The position numbers and the translations under genes are program-made. DNA of 64,000 nt from Linepithema humile (lineage: Eukaryota > Arthropoda > Insecta > Hymenoptera > Formicidae): assembly GCF_040581485.1 (NCBI RefSeq), contig NC_090134.1, positions 14,747,501-14,811,500 of the forward strand. Direction: 5' to 3'. Below, one piece after another: positions 9,406-22,492 of the stretch. Under the pieces are notes generated by a model. That model saw only the letters and a list, made by a program, of their open reading frames with translations, had not been told where the DNA came from and searched no databases. The stretch's first letter is position 1. Every line of letters starts with the position of its first letter.

Positions 9406-12400
9406 ATGACCGAGACCACGGAATCGTCCGACAAGACGAATTCCTCGAGGAAGCCCAACGTCTGGGAAAATCTAGGTTCACCCCGCTGCATAGTCGCACC
9501 GATGGTAGATGCGAGCGAATTGGCATGGAGATTGCTTAGCAGACGACACGGCGCCCAGCTTTGTTACACTCCCATGCTGCACTCCTCCGTGTTTTGTCGG
9601 GATCCTAAGTATAGGCGGGAAGCCCTCACCAACATCAGCGAGGATCGTCCTTTGATTGTGCAGGTATGCATTGTACATCAATTAGAGGATGATCTTGTAG
9701 ATTATAAGTGAGTATTTTCAACAAGATACAGATAAACGCAACAACTTGATGAAATGCCTTTAATCTTCAATATAGTCGTTAGTTTATGTTAAGATAGATT
9801 TTTTTATTCTTTCATAATAATTTTTAATTTATTGTCATTTGTAACTACAATGTACAATAATTGTTGATAACACTTAAACTGAACACGTGGGTCACTGGCG
9901 TCCGGGCCAATTTCTTCACTGAAAGATCGCCTGGAAAATTCTGAAAAAATGTTAACATATTCTTTGAAGTCTAAAGTAAGATTTTATACCATATTATATA
10001 CCAATACCATATACCAATTTAGTAAGATTTATACCATAAAGTTTAAGAAAAAATATTTTTAAATATTATATTTTTATCATTTTTTAGAAGAACTGCAATA
10101 ATTGGTGTTTTACATAAAAATTCATTTAAAAAAATGATTTAAAAAAAAATCTTTCCAGGGATTTTTAGTATAGTTAGAAACTAACTAAGTAAATTAGAAA
10201 CGGCCTGGACACGAATGATATTCAATTTGAGTGATGAAATAACTTATCTGTATCTTATTACGATTCTAATTAAAAAAGAAAGTCGACTCTTCAATTTTGA
10301 CATATAGTGACAAGTTTTGGATATCGTGCTTTGCGGAAATTTCATCAATTTTTAAATGACGTAGATGCTTATATAGGCGTCATTAACGCTTAAGGAGTTA
10401 GTCATAAAATTGTTTTTGCGTAATAGTAATTTGTCGTTTTTTCAGTTTTGTGGTAATGATCCAAAGACACTATTGGAAGCAGCGCGTCTGGCCGAGCCAT
10501 ATTGCGACGCAGTGGACATCAACATTGGTTGTCCGCAGGCAATTGCAAAGCGTGGACATTATGGAGCTTTTTTGCAGGATGACTGGGATTTGTTAAGGAA
10601 TATCGGTATATATGTTACATTCATTTATAGACTAATTTTTAGATATTTCAGAAAAATTATTCTTTTTTTTCTTTTGAAAAACTATAATTTAGGATGTAAA
10701 ATTATAAAATGTATGTTTATTTTAGATATTCTTTTTTCCATTAAAAAAATCTAGTTTAAAATTATTTTAATTAATCTTTTTATTTGAAATTTTTAGAAAA
10801 CAAAATATAACAAGAATAAAAAATAAAGAGAGATTCAATGTTTTATAAAATTCAAAATATATATCGATAAATTATTCGTAAAAGAAAATTGTTTTGCACT
10901 CATTAAAAAAAGTTTAAAATATTACTTTTTAATCACATGATATATAATATTCAATAAAAATCTTTCAGAGTATTTGTTTCTGAAATATAAACTCTCACAC
11001 AAGCATTCCACAAGCAAGTTGTTCTAAAACGTACTTCTTTATTCGATCGACTTTTTATTTTGTATTCATTTTACATCTAAAGTTATCATTAAATAAGAGA
11101 AAAATCTCATGAAGGAATTATTTTCATATTGTAGAAATTTCTTGTTTTTAAAGATTGGTCTATTATGCTTAACAAGTGAGAGATTTAACAACGATGTAAT
11201 ATAATGAATCTCTTGTATATAGTGTCGACTTTAAAGAATGGATTGTGTGTACCTGTCACCTGTAAATTACGAGTGTTTCCGGAGATCAGTCGCACTATAG
11301 AATACGCTCGTATGCTAGAGGACGCAGGTGCTAGCTTACTCACTGTCCATGGACGTACGAGAGAACAAAAGGGTCCATTGACCGGATTAGCGTCTTGGAA
11401 GCATATTAAAGCCGTAAGGTGGCTATTTCCTCTTGTTTTTTATTCGACATATTCAGTATTATCGTGCACAATGAGCGAAAAATTTTATTCTTTTTTTGTA
11501 ATATTATGTAATCGAAACTTGCAGTGCGATTTTTGTATTTTATAATCCATCTATACTGTGCAAATTACTTATTTTGCTACTTAAACTTTTATAAACTTTA
11601 TTTGTCACTCCATATTAATTGCGTATATGACGACATTTTAATTCTATATGCGTTGAATCATTAGAGTAGGCTTTATATTACTTCGCTAAAGCAAAGAATA
11701 AACAAAAGACGATGAATCCTGAAACATCAATTATATAATTGCTGAGAAAGTAATGCCTCTAATTTTTTTTCTGTGAAAATTTAATTCTTACAACTATGTT
11801 TTTACGTGATGTAAAATTTTCAGATATTTTTTCACAAAGTCACTGTCATTTTGTATTCACTTTTGCCATCTTTGAATCAGACGCTGTATTCCGGACCCGT
11901 CAAATTCTTTGCTACGACTCTTGAGGGCTTCACAAACACTTTTCTTAATGATATCTTTGTGGAAAAATAACTGAATGTTTGTCAATGACTGAAGATTACT
12001 TTAAGTAAAAACCATAGTTGTAGGAATTGAATTTTCTGAGAAAAAAAAAATTGGAGGCATCGTACCGACCCTCGTAGACTGCATCTCATTGTTAGACTAT
12101 CGATGTGCTTGTGTCAACAATGGAATATAAAAAAACATTGAATTTAAATATATTGTATCTAGATTTTTTATTTTTTATTTTTGAATTACAAAATTTACAT
12201 GTTTATTTTTAAGTTAAAAATCTATGAATTTTCTGAAAAAGTTTTATATCAAATTTTATATAATTTCTAATAGCTATATCCACAATTCAAAATTCCAAAA
12301 CTTTGGCTGCAGATTTGAATTTGGCATCTTAAAAATAAATTTATAAATTGATTTCTTCGCGGAAATATCATTTCTGGTAATAAAGCGTTTTTAATTACAT

Positions 12401-14902
12401 TGTAGTTGAGAAATATGAATATATTATTTGATATTTGATTTTTTAGGGACGCTGTGAAAATTCCTGTAATCGCCAACGGTAATATACAATGTATGCAAGA
12501 CTTGCAGCGGTGTATCGAAGAGATCCAGGTGCAGGGTGTAATGTCGGCGGAAGGAAATCTTTACAATCCATATATATTCGAGTCTCGTTATCCCGCCTGT
12601 TGGGAACCCGCTCTGGAATATTTAGAACTCGTAGAGCGATATCCAGCACCGGCTTCGTATATCCGCGGGCACCTATTCAAGCTGTTTCATCACGTGTATG
12701 TACCAATCCTTGTATTATAGTGAATCGCAAATTGTATCACTTAATTGTCGCACATTTGCACGGCATACTTTTAAATAGAGAGTAGATTTTGTTTAGCAGA
12801 AAATCAAGAGGAAAGGGAAAATCTGGCGACAAACTCCACCATGGAAGCATTCAGGAGTGTTGCATGTGCCTTGAGGGATCGTTATTTACCGTATCACGAG
12901 GGACGCTTGACATGGCAAATAGAAAAGACCGGTAAATAATTTAGTATTTAATCTTTTAAGCGTTAATAATCCGCAATGACATGCGTCATTTGAAAACAAG
13001 TATTTTCCACTCATCAATTTTTGCAAAAATCTTAAATGTCAATAATCTCTTAACGTAAATTTTATTGTTTCCTGAAAGAAATCATTTTAAGTAACAGAGC
13101 GTTCTTATTTCGTAATTGAAGAGTTAGGAAAAATATTTACATTTTTTTATATTTGCATTTACACATGATTTTTTTATGCTTTTTAGATTATAATTTAGAG
13201 TTGCCACCATGGTTGTGTCAACCGTACGTACGAGAACTACCACAAGAGCACGTACAGAAGTTACAGGTAAAATTAAGCATGTGATTAATCCGGGAGTACG
13301 CGTGAATAACGAACGCATTAAAATTTATCTTGAATCTTTTTCTACAAGAAAAATATCACACATAATAATATGAAACATGAGCATTTAAACAAAGCCGATT
13401 TCTCTGTTGATTTTATTATTTGAAAACATTATTTTCAATTATACGCATCGCAATCCTTCAAATCTACCTTTCGATAACCCCTTAACATTTTAACCATTAA
13501 AGATATTAAAACACATTATTACAATAAATGATTTCTACAAACCAATATTTAAATTTACAGAATTTAAAGATTATATATTCTTTTTTATAAAATTATTCAT
13601 TCTGTATATAAATGTTTTAGAATGTTAAATCTTTACAGCCAAATTTTGGAATTTGTGAATACATTATGGCAATTAGAAATTTATTAAAATAGATTTCGTA
13701 TTCGCGATTGTTTTGGTACATCGTTTTTTTATTTATTTATTTTATTATTATTATTATTAATTTTATTTAGTATATCTATTTTTTGAGAGTATAAGTAGAA
13801 TTTTCGCTGATAAGAAAGTTAATTTTTTACACATAATTAACGTTTAATTAGTTATGCATGTATTATAATTAATCAATGACAAATATTTCAATAATTTAAA
13901 AAAACAAAAAATAATTTTTAAATAATTTTTGTTTATAATAAAACTGATGCAATGTAATATTTATAACATATATAAAATAAAGTCATCGAAAAATAAATAT
14001 TTTACGAAATATTCATCCTTCAAGGCAGAATGTATAAATAAAATATCGTATAAATTATTTATTCTTCAATGACATTAATTTAATATTTTTATAAGTAGCA
14101 CGACTAGAAAAATCGAGACATGTGAAAATCCATAAAATGTTCCACTTAAGAAAACTCAAGTTTTCGAATAAAATCAAAAACACTGACTTTCACATCCCGA
14201 CAAAAAGAAAAGATAGTGAAAAACGCATAATTTCACTACATGCCTCTTTCAATACTATGACTTTAAATATTTTTTTCATAGAACTATTTATACACATGTA
14301 CATAATCGTAATTGTATCCGCAAAGTTATTAATAGATTTGAAGATACAATTGAAAAACAAAAATATGCAACAAAATCGACGCGCAAGACTACTTAACCGG
14401 GTTAAAATTTTATATTGCATATTTTCTTTCTATTATATGAAAAAAATTTTCTTTACAAAGTAATGATAAGAATTTCCAGGAAGGTGTATCTCGAAAACGA
14501 GAATACAAGGATGAGGACGGAAATGAAATATCACGAAAGCGTTCGAAGAAACTCAAACGAATAGCGCGAAGGCCGAATAGAACGTCTATTTCTAAAAGAA
14601 GTTCAAATCGATGTCAGGATTGCCCGAATCCCCTGGTTCGTTGAAACTATTTTTTTTTATAATCAACGATCAAAATCTAACATGTTTTAAGCTAACATGA
14701 TTTTTGAAGAGAAAGTTCTAATGTATTGTTTTACATATTACAGGGTTTTAAATGCGAACATAAATTATGCCGACAATGCTGTAGAAGCAAATGTTACATA
14801 GAAAATTTAGACTGTGTCGGTCATAGAAATCTAACCAAGACTAGAAGGCAGATGGCGAAGGAATTTGAGGCGAAGCGTAAGAGCATTGAAAATGTGATAT
14901 AA
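9406..14902 (+). CDS. DUS1L: tRNA-dihydrouridine(16/17) synthase DUS1L, eight exons
   Basis: Exons 9406-9663, 10446-10605, 11223-11418, 12447-12695, 12786-12931, 13187-13266, 14480-14635 and 14744-14902 join in phase to 467 residues, close to animal DUS1L. The flavin-dependent TIM barrel shows 'CIVAPMVDASELAWRLL', the active-site cysteine in 'DINIGCPQAIAKRGHYGAFL', 'LLTVHGRTREQKGPL' and the FMN phosphate site 'VIANGNIQ' plus 'GVMSAEGNL'. It reduces uridines of the tRNA D-loop to dihydrouridine with NADPH. The C-terminus has a Lys/Arg-rich linker and a CxxC/CxxCC zinc module ('CRQCCRSKCYIENLDC'). Exon 5 start was chosen at the GAGTAG acceptor because it alone keeps frame with a GTGTATG donor. 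AATAAA at 14,925. Introns are AT-rich; the third carries a mariner remnant. The exon 4/5 junction is the least certain. Confidence 0.92.
11751..12063. mobile_element. Mariner-derived MITE in DUS1L intron 3
   Basis: Inverted repeats of about 50 bp with ATGCCTCCAATTTTTTTT termini next to TA. The minus strand of the core encodes a mariner C-terminal remnant ending near 'GIQRLIQRWQK', like the typical end of mariner transposases. Internally deleted and non-autonomous. Confidence 0.65.
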
Positions 14903-14924
14903 CATGCTGCATTCAAATATTTTC

Positions 14925-14930
14925 AATAAA
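14925..14930 (+). terminator. Polyadenylation signal of DUS1L
   Basis: AATAAA 23 bp after the stop codon. Confidence 0.6.
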
Positions 14931-15180
14931 AATGTGTATATAATATTTTAACTTTTGTTTCTGTATGCGAATCTCTTTATCATCTCTATAGGATTGCTTA
15001 ATTTTATTTTCATTTATTAGTTTAAATTAACATTAAACTTAACATACCATTCGCGACGATATACTTTACACAATATCGTATTTTACAAAACTAATGAGGT
15101 AATGTAAAAATCTTGTAAATTTACAACGATATTGCAATAATTTGTACTATCACTGACAAGTTTTTAATTTAAAACTATTA

Positions 15181-17672
15181 CTATACAGACGAAGTTGCCG
15201 GAGCGATAGATTTACAAATAGTCAACAAGTCATTGTTCGCTGATTCATGCGATAATATGATCTTGTCTGCTTGCTTTTCCACATCGGCCCGATACTTCTT
15301 GCTCGAAAGTAGTAGCACCATCAATAGAGGCAAATGGAGTAACGAAAATCGAAATAATCTTCTAGAGTTAGCACTATCCGAATGCTTATTGAATTTCCAA
15401 GCTGAAATTGAAAATGTTAAAATGTACAAAACGCATGCGCACATACATACACGCATTATTATTAGATTGAAGATCCTGTATACTCTATATATACAAAATG
15501 TGCTCTAAAACTATCAGTATTTTTAATCCCTTAGGTACATATATGTGCATTATTTGAAAACTAACCGCCAGTAATGCACATATGCATCATTTAAAAGAAA
15601 TATTCTTTATCTACAAGATTTTTGTGAAACATTATTCACAAATTTTTCAAGTCGCTAAATTCAAATTTTCGATCAAAATTTTCTAACTCTACATTTCAAG
15701 ATCTAATATGAAACAATGAAAGCCTAAAAAATTATTCTATTCTCATTAAACTTGATTTCTGAGATTTTTTATGATTTTTGAATTCAAAATTGACGTCAAT
15801 CTGCAGATTACAGATTCAACGTCCTAAAAATTCCAAGTATATTATACATAATTCTAATGTAAATTTAATTGTTTCTTCATAGAATTCATATTTTTGGTAA
15901 TAAAGCATTTTTATTTTTTAACAGTTAAGAAGTTAATGATTTCCTCGTCAATTTAGAATCGACTTTTCTTGACTTAATAATAAAACTCAAAGCATGCATA
16001 TGTTACCTAGATAAAGGAAAGATGCATTGAGTGGCGTCGATGCCAATGCAAACCACCAATGAGTCAAGTCTAATGCAGGAGCAAGATAACACAGAGCCAT
16101 TAAAGCTGCCGTGTATCTCACAGTTGTCCTACGACATAGATCTGGATTTGTAACAGCCATCATTCGATAGCCAGCTCGTGAGTAATCCGCTCTCAAGTTC
16201 CAAGAAAGAGCATTGAAGTGTGGAAATTGCCATGTGTACAAGATACTGGACAAGATCCAAGCATCTGGCGTTAGTACACCACTGGTACAAGCTGCCCAAC
16301 CCATAAGCGGAGGTATAGCACCAACTACGAAAAAGACAATAAGTTACACATGTTTATTACAATACGTAATTGCTTATAAGAAAAATAACTCTTGTTAAAA
16401 ATATAAAGTTTCCAGAAGAAATAATTAGTAACAATATTTATATGCTTGATGGAATGCACACTCACCGACAGATCCAATCCAAGTATTGGCAATACTAATG
16501 CGTTTCATCGGTGTGTAGATGAGCGTATATAAGATAACATTCATGGCACCCAACATCGCCGTCACGCCATTAACTTCATGGTAAAGTATGGATAATCCAA
16601 CAATGCCAGATACCGCTGCAAATGCTACTGCATGAACAGGCCTGTAATTCATGCCTAATTGTTACCAGTTAATGTCAAAAAAAAATCAATTGGAAAAAAA
16701 AAAAAAAAAGCAAACTCTTCAAGTACAAACCTAATTCTTTCAAAAAGAAAAAGTTTGAGGGGACTCACGTCAAACGGCCGCGTACCAATACCCGATTCTT
16801 AGTCCGCGACATCTGTGCATCAAAAGGAACTTCGAAAAATTGATTAATAGTATTTGCTGTACCAGAAACTAAGCCCGTACCGACGGAGCACATTGTAAAT
16901 GTGTAAATGTCAAATGGTGCAGGAGCTAATGCATATCCGGCCATGGTCGTTGCTACAACCAAAGCTGTAAACAAAAAAAGTTATTTGATAAACTAAATAT
17001 TCAAACATTTTTAATTGAAAAATTATATCGATTAAACTTGAATCTCTGAATTATTAATCTAATTTGTCTCAGTTTGAGGCAAATATATGCATTTCTTTGT
17101 ATATCACAACATCTTTAGTGGTTTACTTTTTACTTATATATATAACTTAGTCAATTAATATAATCATAAAAAGGTTTACGTAAATTGACGTTTAATTAAA
17201 AAAAAAAATTTTTTTTTTTAAATTGAATTTGTTATAATTAGCTGCAACTACTGAATAAATCTAATATACATACATGTCAATTTGATTTTTGACAATTTGA
17301 GGTAGTGCTTATGAAGTCTAGTGTAATCGACTATCATAGGTGTCCATTCCGGCTCATCTACTTTACACGGCTGTTTTTTAATTTTGTGCACAACATTCTT
17401 AGTGGGAAATGGAATTACTGGAGTCACCGTGACAATCCGTAATTGATCTTCTACATGTTGTGCCGGTTGTTCCATGCACGCAACTTTTGCTGATTTTTGC
17501 CTCACTAAACTTTTGGAACACTAGAATATTAAAATTTCCTTAAACAACACAGAACATTGCAATTCAAGTTTTGCAAAGTAATTTTAACGCTACATACCAT
17601 GATGGAAAATTTTGGCACAAGATTGCATGATATATGCCGACATATTCTCACCGGATGAGTGACAAATAACAT
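15181..17672 (-). CDS. COX10: Protoheme IX farnesyltransferase COX10, six exons
   Basis: Minus strand exons 17598-17672, 17274-17520, 16769-16964, 16466-16641, 16007-16324 and 15181-15401 join in phase to 410 residues. The first exon is short and Arg/His-rich ('MLFVTHPVRICRHI'), fitting a mitochondrial targeting peptide. The UbiA prenyltransferase core has the first Asp/Asn motif 'NQFFEVPFDAQMSRTKNR', then 'YTPMKRISIANTWIGS', 'GAIPPLMGW' and 'SWQFPHFNALSW'-like 'TWQFPHFNALSWNLRADY', with about nine membrane segments. It farnesylates heme B to heme O in the inner membrane, the first step to heme A for cytochrome oxidase. The C-terminus 'SRRLFRFSLLHLPLLMVLL' matches animal COX10, followed by a longer tail than usual. 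A TTTATT on the + strand at 15,013 gives a minus-strand poly(A) signal. Confidence 0.95.
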
Positions 17673-18105
17673 GATACTTTTTAACGTTAATCAGTCACTT
17701 CCATTGATCTAAATATAAAGTAAAATAAATATTGTGTTTAGAGAAAGCTTAATCATAACTCGAGCACGGATGAATTGTAATTCTGTCGCGCACCACATTT
17801 TCTCATCAATATTTCTTGTTATGCAAGAAAACAATAAGTTATGTTTAGAAAAGACAGCAGTTGTACAATCATTGAATAGCATATAATGGATATATACTTC
17901 TGAATTTACTGATTTTTTAATTTAATTCACAGAATAATAGGTTAGCTGTGTTAACTTATGTCTCTTTCATAACACATCTGCAATTTGCCTGCAATCACTT
18001 CGGAACATAACCTATCGGACAGACAATTCGCACTTACCGTCTTAATGTGGTTAAGTCATACATTCATCATATATTGCTCACATGTTTATTATTATCAATT
18101 ATAGG
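17673..18105. other. COX10 5' flank
   Basis: Probable promoter/5' UTR of COX10 followed by unique-looking AT-rich DNA. No second gene seen on the other strand. Confidence 0.4.
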
Positions 18106-18443
18106 TTTGTTCTTTATTGCCGAACTTTCTGCACTAGTGTGTAGGCTATGCCGATTACAGAGCTCTCGACGTTACCAACCGAGACTAGAGAAAGTCTAGA
18201 GACTCACGTGCGTTGTGCGAGAAAAGAAGTACGGCCTGATCCTTTGTAAAGACAAGACGTAATACATAGTTTTCTGATATATATATATATATATACTACA
18301 CGTCTCTCATAGTGTTTATATCCTAATACGCAAATTCTTTCGACCTTTTGGAGCTATTGTGGGCCTCCACGTCGAAGAGGATTAACCAGGACGTTAACCA
18401 CAGGGTAACCTAACCCTCGAGATACGTTCCCGAACGTAACTAA
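18106..18443. repeat. TE-derived debris with half MITE and (TA)n
   Basis: Begins with one arm of the GGTTTGTTC MITE family (18,106-18,140) lacking its partner, then GC-richer sequence (18,150-18,430) with a short (AT)n at 18,277-18,294. The GC-richer piece resembles non-coding retroelement sequence but no protein match was recognised. Confidence 0.35.
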
Positions 18444-18610
18444 AGGCCATCACACACAAAATGACATAACTGCATATGCATAGCATAAGACCGTCTCGAC
18501 CAATGAGCATGCTATGTAAATCAATATGGCGCCTTTATGCTAGATGTTCATTAGTCGAGACGGTCTTATGCTATGCATATGCAGTTATGTCATTTTGTGT
18601 GTGATGGCCT
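18444..18610. mobile_element. 167-bp MITE with TAA duplication (PIF/Harbinger-like)
   Basis: Inverted arms of about 60 bp, termini AGGCCATCACACACAAAATG, flanked by TAA at 18,441-18,443 and 18,611-18,613. Loop of about 50 bp. No ORF. Confidence 0.85.
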
Positions 18611-18634
18611 TAATGCCCACAAGTATACATACAC

Positions 18635-19941
18635 CACAGATGTCTATACTAGTACTAGATCGCTAACTTCGTCAAAAGAGCTGAGGCCGGCAGGATTTCC
18701 GGTTTCGGCCATGACACCCTACAACAAAATGGCGACAATGCGTGTGTATGTGTATATCTGTACGTGCGTATGCACATGTGATACCCGGCGTGGTGATACA
18801 AATTGATAATATTGTAAAAATTCTTGAAAGATGCCGAGCAGTTGTTGAGCAGTTGTTGAGCAGTTGTTGAGCAGTTGTTGAGCGGCCATTTTGTTGTAGG
18901 GTGTCATGGCTGAAACCGGAAATCCTGCCAGCCTCAGTTTTTCCACAAGATCTATAGAGAGAAGGTTACCTCACGCGCAAAGAGGGGCACATGCTGAGCG
19001 AGGCGAGCGCCAAGAGGAGGGCAATGATGATCTCATCGTCAAACAGTAGCTGTCTCTGTCGCACGCTTTAGTGTTTTCTCTCTCGCTCCTTTAATATAGA
19101 AATGCTTTAAATTTTTATCGAAAAAATACTTTTATTTTGTGAAATATTGATAACACTATAAATTGCGTAATAAAAATTGAAAAATTGAAAAGTAAATTAG
19201 AAAGGCGCTATAAATTACATATATTGCAAATTATAGCGCTAGATATTTAACGTTTATAATGTTAAATATCGCTGCAACAGATGCATTTGTGATACAAATT
19301 ACTTTGTACTCGTATTTAGACTGTAATATCAATGAAAATAAAATATAATTTGGGGATATACACAAAAAACATCATTTGTAAAGTAGTAAAATAAAAGAAA
19401 AAATAGTACATATTTAAAAATTATTTTTAAAATAATATTTACTGTTTATATGCATTATTTACAAAAAAAATACTATAAAGAAATTTATTTTTTATATTTA
19501 ATTGTGAAAATCTCAAAAATTGTCAAAAAATTGTAACTGAAATTCATAAATGTAAGTTAAATTATTTCTTCGGTTTTGTTCATTTGAATATGTTAAGAGA
19601 AATAACAGACAAAATAATTAATATACGTACCTTCGATTTTTACTATATAACCTCTTAAACTGATACATAAAAGTCAATAATGAGAGCAAGTGACAGAGTT
19701 AGAAACAGTTAGAAAAGGAAGAACTTTGAAAGAGAGAGACAGCTACTGTTTGTCGATGAGATCATCATGCTCTCCCCTTCCTTCATCGCCCCTCGCCTCA
19801 AGCTGTTTCTAGCTCCCCCCTTACTTCATCGTCCCTCGCCCACAACCGGTTTGCCTGAGGTAACCTTCTCTCTATAGATCTTGGTTTTTCCATACGTCAA
19901 AGCCTAAAGTTAGCGATCTAGTACTAGTATAGACATCTGTG
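18635..19941. mobile_element. Element A copy 1 (TIR element with GCAGTTGTTGA repeats), interrupted
   Basis: Termini CACAGATGTCTATACTAGTA and the complement at 19,941. Flanks ACATACAC and ACATACAT suggest an 8-bp duplication with one mismatch. Sub-terminal inverted repeats 'GGCCGGCAGGATTTCC' and 'AAAATGGC', and a 4-fold GAGCAGTTGTTGAGCAGTTG-type tandem repeat at 18,837-18,881. A 938-bp element is inserted at 18,946. The second copy at 29,353 shows the empty site. Confidence 0.75.
18946..19883. mobile_element. 938-bp fold-back nested in element A, 9-bp target duplication
   Basis: Termini CAAGATCTATAGAGAGAAGG and its complement; arms extend about 140 bp with interruptions. Exact 9-bp duplication GTTTTTCCA at 18,937-18,945 and 19,884-19,892. 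The unoccupied GTTTTTCCA is seen in the other element A copy at about 30,079-30,087. A 9-bp duplication suits Mutator-like elements. Core is AT-rich without ORF. Confidence 0.8.
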
Positions 19942-19967
19942 ACATACATTAGTGACACCCATTGAAA

Positions 19968-20196
19968 TATATACCATACTGGAACGAGCACGCCTTTGTT
20001 ATCGATCGGTTAGATGGAGATAGCTGTTCGGACCCGTATTTCTCTATCTAACCAACAGTTTTGGTCACGTGTTCACAGCTACTATTAGTCGAGAGTAGAC
20101 GAGATAGAAAGAGAAATCCGGTACCGAGTCACTGCCTTGTCTGACCGTTTTGTCGAATGGAGGGGGTAGCCTGTGCTCGTTCCAGTATGGTATATA
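19968..20196. mobile_element. 229-bp TIR element
   Basis: Inverted termini TATATACCATACTGGAACGA and complement (about 24 bp perfect). Core carries a weaker internal inverted repeat (ATAGAGAAATCCGGTACC-like versus CGGACCCGTATTTCTCTAT). No ORF. Confidence 0.7.
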
Positions 20197-20211
20197 GTTC
20201 AAAGGTGACAC

Positions 20212-20910
20212 CATTGAGTAAAAAGAAACAGGAGGGAGCGTTTGGTCTTAAAAGTGCGGACGGAAGTGACTATATAAAGTGGTCGCTCAAGATGGCCGCT
20301 CAAGGGCGCCAATATTGAATGACTTGTTATGTTTAATTAGGAAATAATGTACAATAAAAAGAAAATAACTATAATATGCAACAATAATACCAAATTTTAA
20401 TGGCGTTTTTCATTGAGATTGCACTCGTGCAGTATTTCCATAAGAGCAATGTTAAAATCTAAAATCTAAATTTATATTAAATCCTTCGTCATTTCTTTGA
20501 TCCAGATTTTTCGGAAACCTGTTTGTGAGTGAAAATTATTTAGTAATTATTGTGAATCTACAATTTCGCAATACTATACATATGATTATAATCTCCAAAA
20601 TAAAAATCTCATTATTGTTGATAATACTAACCGATGAAACGTTATTCCATGATTTCGAGCTGCTGCTGTTATGCCACAAGCTCTACAGTATACTATTTTG
20701 ATCGTTTATTTCCATACACTGTTGCATAAAAGACTATACACTGCATATTAATGCGTACGGCGTACGGTATGCCGCTTGCCGCAATGCTCGAGCATTCCCT
20801 CTCACTTTCAAAAAGTGGTCGCTCAAGATGGCTGCCATGACGTACATCCGTCCGCGGATTTACCTAGTCCTGGCTAGTATATGCTCCCTCCTGTTTCTTT
20901 TTACTCAATG
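20212..20910. mobile_element. 699-bp TIR element, 8-bp target duplication GGTGACAC
   Basis: Perfect inverted termini CATTGAGTAAAAAGAAACAG (28 bp in all), with exact GGTGACAC duplications at 20,204-20,211 and 20,911-20,918. Contains two direct copies of AAGTGGTCGCTCAAGATGGC near each end. The 8-bp duplication fits hAT or P. No ORF. Confidence 0.8.
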
Positions 20911-21760
20911 GGTGACACCAAAGCGTTCTCTATTGCAGTGCAACGTGCACCCAGTGCCGAATCTACACATAAGCTAAATAAGCTACAGCTTAGGGGTCTC
21001 ACATTATAAGGGGGCCTCTTTAGTATAGAAAAGATTTAAAAAAATGTATTTTTTGTTAATAAGATTGGTAATAAAATAACAGCAAAAAATTATTAAAATA
21101 ATAAAAAATTATTTTTATTGTTATAGCCTTTTTTATCAATTATATTTTTTATATCACTTATCACAACAAAAAATAATTTATTACAATATTTTTTTGCGAA
21201 GAGCGTTAATTACAAAATCATATATCTCCTTTCTTTCATTTTCTTTTTTTCGGGTTTTCCTATTATAGCTAAAAAAAATATATATATATAATATAGATAT
21301 ATACATATATTGGAAACTCTTTATTTGTAACTATGAAGACGGCATGATACATCTGTGGTCTGACGTACCATACCTGCAATTGTTTTTATGTTCAATTGTC
21401 TCCGATATCAAAACAGCTAGGTCGCTTGAATGCTTCTCTGACATAGATAACAGTTTATTTCTGATTTACTTCCGTGCTGGTTCAAGTTTTATTTTAAATT
21501 TTTAATTAAAAATGAAAAGAAGTTTTGCAAGTAGATATCAAAAGAGGAAGAAGAAGAAGTTATTAGAAGCTAAATTATCTAATTTATTTCAAATTAACAG
21601 TTATTTTAAAATACCAGAAGGAGGATACATGAAGGAGGATTTATTTATTGGGGAGTCAACCTGACGTACCAACTATTTTTACAGATATGTCTACAAATAT
21701 TCCTATAGATACTGCGTCTAATTCTGAAACTGCAGACTGCAGAACAGAAACTGTTTCTCC

Positions 21761-22400
21761 CACGGACTAAGGAATAGAGGGACCGAGTCTAAAGTCCTAG
21801 TTTCGACGAGAGGGGATGGTAATTCAAGCGTGCGGGGGGGACTGCTTTCCGCCATATTGATGTAGCGATTCTTACACAGAGATTCTGTGTCTGTGACATG
21901 GTTACACTCGTGTAGTGGTGCCACTAGACATAACGAGTGACAAGCATAAAGAGATTAGGTGGTTTTATTATTGTTGTATTATAAATTTTATAAAATACTT
22001 TAACTTTTATTACTATGAGGCTCTGCATACAGTAGACAAAATATTAGAAATAGCAATAAACATTTAATATTAAAAAGAGAAATTATTTTACATCTAACAA
22101 GAGAATAAAATATATTAATTAGTTCCAATTCTTATTTCTTAATTTATGCATTAATTTTTTCTATTCTTTTTATTTTTAAAATAAATAATTCCAATTTCTT
22201 ATTTCTAATATTTAATAATTATTCCTATTTCTATTTCCTATTTTGTTTATTGTGCGCAGGATCTGACTATCATTTCTCACACATACGCAAATAGTGAGTT
22301 CTATGTGTGGTGATTACTAAACGAATATGGCGGCCTCCCCCGCCGCAAACGTGCTCCCCCGGTACAGCTTGTGCTCCGTCCCTCTATTCCTTAGTCCGTG
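21761..22400. mobile_element. Element X copy 2 (640-bp TIR element) inside the hAT
   Basis: Termini CACGGACTAAGGAATAGAGG and complement TCCCTCTATTCCTTAGTCCG. Contains GATTCTGTGTCTGTGACATG and other stretches shared with the truncated copy at 3276-3714. AT-rich core, no ORF. Target duplication not evident. Confidence 0.75.
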
Positions 22401-22492
22401 AGCTATACTTTTTCAATAACAGAAAACGGGAATATGGGGACCTGTAGCGTACTATAGTCAATCCACCAATCAGAAGCCAAGTATCATAGTTT

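Noticed and set aside
14122..14463. 113-codon ORF in DUS1L intron 6
   Set aside because: AT-rich intronic frame without family similarity; an opposite-strand frame covers the same bases.
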